From positions 1-8,483 of the forward strand of contig JAGUXD010000166.1 in NCBI GenBank assembly GCA_020062035.1: 8,483 nucleotides of DNA. The letters are read 5' to 3'. Made by a program: the position numbers and the translations under genes. How positions within the stretch are numbered: position 1 is the first letter of the stretch; each line of letters starts with the position of its first letter. Shown piece by piece: positions 1 to 5,033 of the stretch. Origin of the DNA: Candidatus Brocadiia bacterium. GTDB taxonomy: Bacteria > Planctomycetota > MHYJ01 > JACQXL01. The notes under the pieces are model-generated. The model was not told the origin of the DNA and did not search any database. It worked only from the letters and a program-made list of their open reading frames with translations.

Positions 1-990
1 AACAAAACCGCTGATATATTTATGAGGGGTAATATCAAAGGCAGGATTAGTTGCCTTGGTATTAAGAGGCGCAATTGGTCTGCCTTGAATATGTGTGATT
101 TCTTCAGGATTGCGGAATTCTATTGTAATTTGTGAGCCGTTTCTTATCTTGTAATCAAAGGTAGATAAAGGTGCTGCAACATAAAACGGAATCTTATGTT
201 CTCTGGCTAAAACGGCTAATGTATATGTGCCAATCTTGTTTGCAGTATCGCCATTTCTGGCAATGTGGTCAGCTCCGACAAGCACCAAATCTATCTGTTT
301 TCGGCTCATCAGAAAACCTGCCATATTATCACAGATAAGGGTAACCGGGATTTTATTCATCTTTAGTTCCCAGACCGTTAAACGGCTTCCTTGTAAAAGT
401 GGTCTTGTTTCAGTAGCAAATACAGAAAATTTCTTTCCCTGTTTTTTCGCCTGATAAATAATGGATAGAGCCGTGCCCCCTCCAGCAGTCGCCAGAGCAC
501 CGGCATTACAATGGGTGAGGATATTATAGTTATTCTTGATAAGTTTTGCACCGTTCAAGCCGATTTGAAGACAAATCTCACGGTCTTCCTGAAGAATCTT
601 CATTGCTTCTTGAAATGACGCCTTGATAACACGGGACAAATTGAAGTCTCTTTGATAAGAACGAATGATTGCGTCAATACGGTTCAATGCCCATTGTAAA
701 TTAACTGCAGTAGGACGGGTTGAAAGAAGAGCATGAGATATTACAGAAAACTTTTTGTAGAAATTCGGATAATTGGTGGTTTTAAGATTTCTGATTCCGA
801 GATACAGAGCGAATGCTGCGGCAACACCAATTGCAGGTGCCCCACGCAGGCGCATCTGCTTTATACTTTCTGCAACATCCTGCCAGGAACGGCATTTTAG
901 ATATTTAATCTGACGTGGCAGTTTGGTTTGGTCAATTAACTTGAGGTAGCCCTTTTCATTACCGAGCCAATCAATAGTTTGGATTTGCAT
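1..990 (-). CDS. mtnA: S-methyl-5-thioribose-1-phosphate isomerase MtnA, C-terminus cut by window edge
   Basis: Translating the minus strand from the ATG at 990 gives 330 uninterrupted residues reaching the window edge, so the last few residues and the stop are missing (family members are about 345-350 aa). MtnA converts 5-methylthioribose-1-phosphate to methylthioribulose-1-phosphate in the cytosolic methionine salvage (or related MTA-disposal) pathway. Seen directly: a family-typical N-terminus with LIDQTKLP (19-26), the RGAPAIG phosphate-binding loop (49-55), THCNAGALAT with the candidate catalytic Cys161, TRP (195-197), GADHIARNGDTANKIGT with candidate catalytic Asp241, and near the edge NPAFDITPHKYI. 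The Cys and Asp match the pair known from the Bacillus enzyme. The start is chosen because the protein begins exactly where family members begin and no other in-frame ATG precedes Met46. No Shine-Dalgarno is visible: the start lies 5 nt after the RNase P RNA. It shares ancestry with eIF2B subunits, but the Cys/Asp pair favours the isomerase. Confidence 0.95.
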   Translation of the reverse strand, partial: MQIQTIDWLGNEKGYLKLIDQTKLPRQIKYLKCRSWQDVAESIKQMRLRGAPAIGVAAAFALYLGIRNLKTTNYPNFYKKFSVISHALLSTRPTAVNLQWALNRIDAIIRSYQRDFNLSRVIKASFQEAMKILQEDREICLQIGLNGAKLIKNNYNILTHCNAGALATAGGGTALSIIYQAKKQGKKFSVFATETRPLLQGSRLTVWELKMNKIPVTLICDNMAGFLMSRKQIDLVLVGADHIARNGDTANKIGTYTLAVLAREHKIPFYVAAPLSTFDYKIRNGSQITIEFRNPEEITHIQGRPIAPLNTKATNPAFDITPHKYISGFV

Positions 991-1061
991 AGGGTAAAGG
1001 CAGGCGATAAGCCGGGTTCTGTCCTTGCCCCGCCGGGGTGAAGTAACCATTTATCTTTATC

Positions 1062-1080
1062 CCCTGACGTTACGTCGGGG
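1062..1080. repeat. CGACG-type palindromic hairpin, copy in RNase P helix P18
   Basis: The palindrome has 8 stem pairs around a UAA triloop (CCCUGACG on one arm, CGUCGGGG on the other, one G-U pair). It occupies the place where E. coli RNase P RNA has P18. It is the same module as at 1184-1203 and 1377-1393. The helix assignment is inferred from order along the RNA. Confidence 0.7.
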
Positions 1081-1183
1081 AACTCTAACGACCTACCTGG
1101 GACTTTGAGACCGGACCAGTCTCTCCGGCGATTGAAACCGGAAATACCCTGTTTGGTCTTTCTCCGGGTGAGGTTTTCCGTGC

Positions 1184-1203
1184 CCCCGACGTTGCCGTCG
1201 GGG
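1184..1203. repeat. CGACG-type palindromic hairpin, copy in RNase P helix P13
   Basis: A perfect 8-bp stem CCCCGACG / CGUCGGGG is capped in the RNA by a GCAA (GNRA) tetraloop. It sits just after the conserved GCACACCGC block, where P13 is expected. The stem matches the copies at 1062-1080 and 1377-1393 except for the loop. Confidence 0.75.
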
Positions 1204-1249
1204 CGGTGTGCTTTTACCACACCTTTTCACCATTGCCTGCCCTGACCCC

Positions 1250-1259
1250 GCCGAGGCGG
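1250..1259. repeat. GCCGAGGCGG palindromic module, copy in RNase P helix P12
   Basis: This 10-nt block is identical to 1311-1320 and forms the tip of an imperfect hairpin spanning about 1244-1263. By its position before the GGUGAAA block it corresponds to P12. Confidence 0.65.
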
Positions 1260-1310
1260 AGTCTGGGAGTCGGCTGTATATTTTCTGTGGCACTATCTCG
1301 CTCCGACCCA

Positions 1311-1320
1311 GCCGAGGCGG
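1311..1320. repeat. GCCGAGGCGG palindromic module, copy in RNase P helix P9
   Basis: This 10-nt block is identical to 1250-1259. Here it caps a long stem at 1301-1328 (CTCCGACC pairing with GGTCGGAG), located where P9 is expected. Confidence 0.65.
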
Positions 1321-1376
1321 GGTCGGAGGGCGGCTGTTAGCCGTCACCCTGTCCTCTGGAGCCCGGACTTTTCTCC

Positions 1377-1393
1377 CCCGACGTTACGTCGGG
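1377..1393. repeat. CGACG-type palindromic hairpin, copy in RNase P helix P3
   Basis: A perfect 7-bp stem CCCGACG / CGUCGGG with a 3-nt loop lies between P1/P2 and the conserved P4 strand, the position of P3. It is the third copy of the module also found at 1062-1080 and 1184-1203. Confidence 0.75.
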
Positions 1394-1414
1394 AGCGGTT
1401 ACACACCTGCCTTT

Positions 1415-1852
1415 TTATTTGTCTTTCAGTTCGTCAATGTCCTCCTCTAAATTCATTGATTTATTGGCTAATTTATCTGCGACCTTATTATTTTTACGGA
1501 TAATCAGATTAAACTTTATTCTGGGAAAATTCTTCATTAATTTCCTTGCTTCTATCGCCAATGGAATAAGGTTCTGACTTCTGATTCTATAATCGCCTTT
1601 AAGTTGATTGATAAGTAATTGGCTATCTGTATATAAGGTGATTTCTTTAAGAGAAATTTTAAGCCTCTTTTTATCTGATAGATACCTAAGTGCTCTAATC
1701 AAGGCAGTATATTCTGCGACATTATTAGTTGTCTCTCCCAGATACTCCCCTTTTTTAAGTAAGTCATTACCACGGTTATCCTTAATATAAATGCCCGCGG
1801 CCGAAGGACCGGGATTACCGCGTGACGCACCATCAACGTAAACTTCTATCAT
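1415..1852 (-). CDS. rnhA: Ribonuclease HI family protein (RNase H fold)
   Basis: A 145-aa cytosolic endonuclease predicted to cut the RNA strand of RNA-DNA hybrids (R-loops, primer remnants). The four acidic residues of the RNase H active site are visible: Asp7 in YVDGASRGNPGPS (5-17), Glu47 in NNVAEYTAL (43-51), Asp76 in YTDSQLLINQL (74-84) and Asp126 in KVADKLANK (123-131). The protein is slightly shorter than E. coli RNase HI (155 aa). The 84-118 region lacks a clear basic-protrusion helix, which resembles the compact RnhA-like group of Firmicutes and archaea. The ATG at 1852 starts the first beta strand directly and no upstream alternative fits. A promoter ends only 10 nt upstream, so the leader is very short. 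The stop codon abuts the 5' strand of RNase P helix P1, so this gene probably heads an rnhA-rnpB-mtnA transcript. True hybrid-cleaving activity, as opposed to another RNase H-fold role, is inferred. Confidence 0.93.
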   Translation of the reverse strand: MIEVYVDGASRGNPGPSAAGIYIKDNRGNDLLKKGEYLGETTNNVAEYTALIRALRYLSDKKRLKISLKEITLYTDSQLLINQLKGDYRIRSQNLIPLAIEARKLMKNFPRIKFNLIIRKNNKVADKLANKSMNLEEDIDELKDK

Positions 1853-1862
1853 CCTGATTTCT

Positions 1863-1890
1863 ATTATTCCATAATATAAGTTTTTGTCAA
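1863..1890 (-). promoter_or_regulatory. Predicted sigma70-type promoter for rnhA(-rnpB-mtnA)
   Basis: On the minus strand a perfect TTGACA (1890-1885) is followed after 16 nt by AATAAT (1868-1863, 5 of 6 consensus bases). Transcription would begin about 1857-1855, leaving only a few bases before the ATG at 1852. No Shine-Dalgarno fits in that leader; only CAGG directly touches the ATG. Confidence 0.65.
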
Positions 1891-1921
1891 CAATTAAACA
1901 ATAGGAATAATATTAAAAAAC

Positions 1922-1951
1922 TTGACATATTACGGTTATAATTGTCATTAT
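1922..1951 (+). promoter_or_regulatory. Predicted promoter for gap
   Basis: A perfect TTGACA lies at 1922-1927. With an 18-nt spacer the -10 is CATTAT (1946-1951, 4 of 6). TATAAA at 1949-1954 is a better match but at 21 nt. A perfect TATAAT also occurs at 1937-1942 without a good -35. Which -10 is used cannot be settled by reading. The region is divergent from the rnhA promoter, with the two TTGACA boxes about 31 bp apart. Confidence 0.6.
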
Positions 1952-1953
1952 AA
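1936..1953. promoter_or_regulatory. Perfect inverted repeat in gap promoter, candidate operator
   Basis: TTATAAT-TGTC-ATTATAA is a 7-bp perfect inverted repeat with a 4-nt centre, lying across the spacer and -10 of the gap promoter. The half-sites equal those of PerR-type boxes of the Fur family, but the known boxes have a 1-nt centre, so the assignment is only suggestive. Each arm also contains TATAAT, so it could instead be back-to-back -10 elements. Confidence 0.4.
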
Positions 1954-1974
1954 ACAATAAATAAAACTATAGAA

Positions 1975-1980
1975 AAGGAG
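1975..1980 (+). promoter_or_regulatory. Ribosome binding site of gap
   Basis: AAGGAG is followed by six bases and the ATG at 1987. It fixes the start codon and is the only strong Shine-Dalgarno sequence in the window. Confidence 0.9.
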
Positions 1981-1986
1981 TATAAA

Positions 1987-2988
1987 ATGGCGATTAGAAC
2001 AGCAATAAATGGATTTGGAAGAATCGGGCGAAATGTTTTCAAGGCATTGGTTAAAAGCCCTGAGTTTGAAGTGGTAATCATAAATGACTTATCGGATGTG
2101 AAGACATTGGCGCATCTTTTGAAGTATGATTCTATTTATAGAAGATTTGAGGGAACAGTCTCTGTCCAAGGTGGTGATTTTATTGTGAATGGCAGGAAAA
2201 TTAAAGCCATTGCAGAGAAGGACATTACTAAACTTCCGTGGAATGAATATAATATTGACTGGGTAGTAGAATCAACAGGGGTTCATACCAAACGTTCAGC
2301 ATTAGAAACGCATCTTAAATGCGGTGCGAAAAAGGTAGTTCTGACCGCACCGGCAAAAGACCCGGTGGATGCAGTTATTGTGATGGGTGTAAATGAAGGT
2401 ATGCTGAAAAAGGAGCATAAGATTATTTCCAATGCTTCCTGCACTACTAATGCTTTAGCGCCATTAGTTAAAGTTCTGAACGACAATTTTGGGATTATCA
2501 GGGGCTTAATGACTACCATCCATGCATATACAAACGACCAATCCACATTGGATTTAATTCATAGCGACCTGCGAAGAGCCAGAGCAGCCGCACTGAATAT
2601 TATTCCTACCTCCACGGGTGCGGCTAAAGCAATTGGTGAGGTTCTCCCTGAAGTTGCTGGTAAATTAAATGGTATTGCAGTGCGTGTTCCTGTGCCGACC
2701 GGCTCTTTAGTTGACCTCGTGGTTGACCTCAAGAAAGAAGTAACCATTGAAATAGTAAATAATACCTTTAAACTTGCGGCAAATGGTAAGATGAAAGGAT
2801 ACCTAGAATACACTGAAGAGCCAATAGTTTCCAGCGATATTATTGCTAATCCTGCTTCTTGCATATTTGATGCCTTAGCCACGATGGCGACTGATAAAAT
2901 CCAGGTAAAGGTTTTTGGCTGGTATGATAATGAATGGGCATATTCACAACGAATTGCTGATATTATCAGATATGCTAACACCTTATGA
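1987..2988 (+). CDS. gap: Type I glyceraldehyde-3-phosphate dehydrogenase
   Basis: Full-length 333-aa glycolytic/gluconeogenic enzyme that oxidises and phosphorylates glyceraldehyde-3-phosphate to 1,3-bisphosphoglycerate in the cytosol; the active form is a tetramer. Seen: the NAD-binding Rossmann loop NGFGRIGR (8-15), Asp34 in IINDL, which favours NAD over NADP, ASCTTNALAP with catalytic Cys152, His179 in TIHAYT (177-182), the S-loop with DLRRARAAALNIIPTSTGAA (194-213), and the C-terminal VFGWYDNEWAYS (309-320). In the S-loop the usual Leu-Pro pair before His is Leu190-Ile191. The start is supported by AAGGAG six bases upstream and the standard MAIRTAINGFGRIGR beginning. It is a single gene with its own promoter, divergent from rnhA and convergent with amrS. 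Its final sense codon TTA is, read backwards, the amrS stop. No pgk follows it, unlike many gap operons. Confidence 0.97.
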   Translation: MAIRTAINGFGRIGRNVFKALVKSPEFEVVIINDLSDVKTLAHLLKYDSIYRRFEGTVSVQGGDFIVNGRKIKAIAEKDITKLPWNEYNIDWVVESTGVHTKRSALETHLKCGAKKVVLTAPAKDPVDAVIVMGVNEGMLKKEHKIISNASCTTNALAPLVKVLNDNFGIIRGLMTTIHAYTNDQSTLDLIHSDLRRARAAALNIIPTSTGAAKAIGEVLPEVAGKLNGIAVRVPVPTGSLVDLVVDLKKEVTIEIVNNTFKLAANGKMKGYLEYTEEPIVSSDIIANPASCIFDALATMATDKIQVKVFGWYDNEWAYSQRIADIIRYANTL

Positions 2989-3987
2989 GTGGATATGACG
3001 GATAGCGGTGTTTTTATTACCACATTTGCCACAGAGTCCATCTTTCGTTAACGAAAGTATCTTTACATTATATCCGTTTCGTTCTATCAATTTATTCCCG
3101 CATTGATAGCACATTGTATCCCTGCCTTCTTTAATACCTGCGACATTCCCGATATAGACGAAATAAAGATGCTTTCTGGCAATCTCGTATGCCTTGAGAA
3201 GCGTTTCTATCGGGGTTGGTGGGTTATTTAGTTTATATGCCGGAAAATAAGCAGATAAATGTAATGGCGTGTCTTTTCCTAGGTGAGTAGCAATCCATAA
3301 GGCAAGTTCCTCTATCTCTGTCTCGGTATCGTTTTCACCCGTAATTACCAAGTTGGTTATTTCTATGTGGCAGGTCTTTTTAGTGCATTTAGCGGCCTCA
3401 AGAACCGGCTCTAATCCTGCCTTGCATAACCTGCGATAAAAATCTGACCTGATACTCTTTACATCTATATTCATTGCCGAGATATATGGTAACAATTCTC
3501 CCAGTGGTTCCTTATTAATATGAGCATTTGTTACCAGAACATTTTTTATCCCGCTTTTTTGTGATAATCTCGCGGTCTCTAAAACATATTCATACCAGAT
3601 AAGCGGTTCATTATAAGTATAGGCAATAAAACCCGAGTTATATTGATGGGCTAATTTTATCACTTCTTCTGGCTTTATTATTTCTGTAGGACTATCTGAC
3701 TGGGAAATTGACCAGTTCTGACAGAATTGACAACTCAAGTTACATCCATTTGTACCGATTGACAATATTTGCTCTCCCGGATAGAAATGATATAGCGGTT
3801 TTTTCTCCATCGGGTCTAAATTTATTGACGCGACCTGTGCATAATTAAGAGAATAGAGAACTCCTTCTATATTTTTACGCTGTCTGCAGATACCGGTTTT
3901 ACCATCTTGAATAATACAATTATGCGGGCAAAGATGACACTGGATTTTCTTATTACCTTCGGAAGTGTAGTATAATGCTTGATGCAT
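2983..3987 (-). CDS. amrS: AmmeMemoRadiSam system radical SAM enzyme
   Basis: A 334-aa radical SAM protein of the PflA-related AmrS family. The physiological reaction of this family was unassigned as far as I know; it typically co-occurs with AMMECR1 and Memo domains, neither of which is in this window. Seen: an N-terminal cysteine cluster CxxCPHxC plus GIC (Cys17, 20, 24, 34), the family block DPMEKKPLYHFYPG (58-71), the radical SAM motif CNLSCQFC (Cys82, 86, 89) that binds the 4Fe-4S cluster, YTYNEP (123-128), NIDVKS (173-178) and SAYFPAY (245-251). A C-terminal zinc-ribbon-like set CYQCGN and CGKCGN (Cys293, 296, 319, 322) follows. At 153-156 it reads TNAH, where relatives I recall have TNGY. 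The ATG at 3987 is the natural family start, but no Shine-Dalgarno precedes it. Its stop overlaps the gap stop region by 6 bp. The upstream spacer holds repeat copy A. The nearby NifS could supply sulfur for its cluster (inference). Confidence 0.92.
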   Translation of the reverse strand: MHQALYYTSEGNKKIQCHLCPHNCIIQDGKTGICRQRKNIEGVLYSLNYAQVASINLDPMEKKPLYHFYPGEQILSIGTNGCNLSCQFCQNWSISQSDSPTEIIKPEEVIKLAHQYNSGFIAYTYNEPLIWYEYVLETARLSQKSGIKNVLVTNAHINKEPLGELLPYISAMNIDVKSIRSDFYRRLCKAGLEPVLEAAKCTKKTCHIEITNLVITGENDTETEIEELALWIATHLGKDTPLHLSAYFPAYKLNNPPTPIETLLKAYEIARKHLYFVYIGNVAGIKEGRDTMCYQCGNKLIERNGYNVKILSLTKDGLCGKCGNKNTAIRHIHS

Positions 3988-4001
3988 AATTGAAACGGGG
4001 A

Positions 4002-4060
4002 ACTAAAAACTAAAAATGTAAAACATATTTTGCGATTTTCGTTTTACGCTTTTAGTTTTT
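4002..4060. repeat. Hairpin-forming AT-rich repeat, copy A (3' side of trxB)
   Basis: The copy begins with a 23-nt block (4002-4024) differing at two positions from 4969-4991 in copy B. It also shares TTTTCGTTTTACGCTTT (4036-4052) with 5017-5033. On paper it forms one long stem: 11 bp (4005-4015 with 4050-4060), a 2x2 internal loop, 7 bp (4018-4024 with 4041-4047) and a 16-nt loop. The 19-bp segment 4023-4041 is the exact reverse complement of 4991-5009. It overlaps the last codons of trxB. It could double as a weak terminator, but no clean U-tract follows. Confidence 0.75.
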
Positions 4061-4964
4061 CTATATAATGTTGTGCCGAGACGGCCGCCCTTGCCCCATC
4101 TCCACAGGCAGTAATTACCTGTCTTAATGTGCCGGAACGGACATCACCTGCGGCAAAGACCCCATCCCGTGATGTTCTCATATTACTATCAGTTATAATA
4201 TAACCCTCTTTATCTAACTCCACAAACTCTCTAAAGAGAACAGTATTCGGCTCAAAACCGACCAAGACAAATACCCCATCTACTTTATAATTCGTCTCTT
4301 TATTATCAACAAGGTTTCTGATTACCACATTTTCTATTCTATTCTTACCTTCTATCTTACTCACTGTGGAATTCCAGATGACCTCTATTTTAGGATTATT
4401 CCTGAGTTGTTTCTGTAAAATACCAGTAGCACGGAGTTTATCACGGCGATGGACCAGATATATCTTCCTGGCGAATTTAGTCAGAAATAGCGCCTCTTCT
4501 GTAGCCACATCGCCACCGCCGAGCACCACAACCTCTTTATCCTTAAAAAGCGGTCCATCGCAGGTCGCACAATAAGAAATGCCTCTGCCTAAAAATATAT
4601 CCTCGCCCGGCACACCCAATTTACGATGGCTCGTCCCGGTGGTAATAATTACACTCAGGGCTTCGTATTCTCTGGAAGCGGTCTTAACACGAAATGTGGA
4701 GTTCAACTCTTTAATACTAAGCATTTCATCCTGAATTATCTCCAGACCGAATCTCGTTGCCTGTTTTACCGTCTGCTCCATCAATTCATAGCCCGAGATG
4801 CCTTCAGAAAAACCAGGATAATTCTCCACCTTTTCTGTGGTGATTACCAGTCCGCCCGGGGCAATCTTCTCAAGAAGCAGAGTTTTGAGCATTGCTCTTG
4901 TGGCGTAAATCCCCGCGGTTAAACCAGCCGGCCCTGCACCGATTATTACAATATCATATAACAT
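4044..4964 (-). CDS. trxB: Thioredoxin reductase (NADPH, FAD)
   Basis: A 306-aa cytosolic flavoprotein passing electrons from NADPH to thioredoxin, the usual length for the low-molecular-weight bacterial type. Seen: FAD-binding GAGPAG (9-14), PGG (36-38) and ENYPGF (47-52), the redox-active CATC (Cys132, Cys135) in ISYCATCDGP, the second nucleotide-binding loop GGGDVATEEA (149-158), VHRRDKLRA (171-179) whose arginines fit the NADPH 2'-phosphate, and AAGDVR (271-276) near the C-terminus. The ATG at 4964 gives a standard MLYDIVIIGAGPAG start; no Shine-Dalgarno is present (TTTAG immediately before ATG). The gene lies between hairpin repeat copies A and B, and its last codons (Glu-Lys-Leu-Lys-Ala-stop) come from copy A. 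No thioredoxin gene is in the window, so the natural partner protein is not known from here. Confidence 0.96.
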   Translation of the reverse strand: MLYDIVIIGAGPAGLTAGIYATRAMLKTLLLEKIAPGGLVITTEKVENYPGFSEGISGYELMEQTVKQATRFGLEIIQDEMLSIKELNSTFRVKTASREYEALSVIITTGTSHRKLGVPGEDIFLGRGISYCATCDGPLFKDKEVVVLGGGDVATEEALFLTKFARKIYLVHRRDKLRATGILQKQLRNNPKIEVIWNSTVSKIEGKNRIENVVIRNLVDNKETNYKVDGVFVLVGFEPNTVLFREFVELDKEGYIITDSNMRTSRDGVFAAGDVRSGTLRQVITACGDGARAAVSAQHYIEKLKA

Positions 4965-4968
4965 CTAA

Positions 4969-5033
4969 ACTAAAAACTAAAAGTGCAAAACGAAAATCGC
5001 AAAATATGTTTTGCATTTTTCGTTTTACGCTTT
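4969..5033. repeat. Hairpin-forming AT-rich repeat, copy B (5' side of trxB)
   Basis: Related to copy A at 4002-4060, with matching flanks but an inverted central segment (4991-5009). It folds into a hairpin at 4987-5026: 10 bp (AAAACGAAAA with TTTTCGTTTT), a 2x2 internal loop, 6 bp (GCAAAA with TTTTGC) and the loop TATG. On the minus strand the stem follows the nifS stop and precedes the U-rich stretch CTTTTAGTTTTTAG, so it may also act as a terminator or mRNA end stabiliser. The final Lys-Ala-stop codons of nifS lie inside it. Confidence 0.75.

Larger units (their letters stand above)
996..1414 (-). ncRNA. rnpB: RNase P RNA, bacterial A type
   Basis: Catalytic RNA of RNase P, which matures tRNA 5' ends. 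On the minus strand the RNA shows the universal blocks in order: AGUCCGGGCU (1369-1360, one strand of P4), ACAGGGUG, CCACAGAAAA, GGUGAAA followed by GGUGUGGUAAAAGCACACCGC (1231-1203 region), CACCCGGAG, and ACAGAACCCGGCUUA (1022-1008, other P4 strand). The ends were set by helix P1: AAAGGCAGG (1414-1406) pairs perfectly with CCUGCCUUU (1004-996), giving about 419 nt. Alignment by eye to E. coli M1 RNA supports an A-type fold with P13/P14 and P16-P18. The gene is far more GC-rich than its surroundings. Helices I assign to P3, P13 and P18 end in near-identical CGACG palindromes, and those I assign to P9 and P12 share GCCGAGGCGG. It has no spacer on either side (rnhA stop 5', mtnA start 3') and no own promoter is evident, so co-transcription with rnhA and processing is likely. 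Reading frames across it are not genes. Confidence 0.96.

Noticed and set aside
227..454. Plus-strand 75-codon frame in the mtnA region
   Set aside because: It is antisense to the conserved MtnA catalytic region, with no ribosome-binding site and no recognisable protein features.
936..1450. Open reading frames of 80-94 codons on both strands across 936-1450
   Set aside because: They overlap the RNase P RNA, whose conserved blocks and P1 pairing account for this stretch. The open frames follow from its GC-rich palindromes.
2283..3041. Minus-strand open frames (87 and 160 codons) inside gap
   Set aside because: They are antisense to a clearly conserved GAPDH, have no family resemblance and no start signals; they are shadows of gap codon use.
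4023..5009. trxB as a phase-variable invertible cassette
   Set aside because: The 19-bp inverted repeats exist, but no recombinase gene is visible, both flanks also match in direct orientation, and the gene already reads with its neighbours. A dispersed repeat family is simpler.
4987..5026. Strong intrinsic terminator for nifS
   Set aside because: The hairpin is long and a U-rich stretch follows, but the stem is A/T-rich, overlaps the stop codon and belongs to a repeat also found as copy A, so I list it as a repeat with possible terminator activity only.
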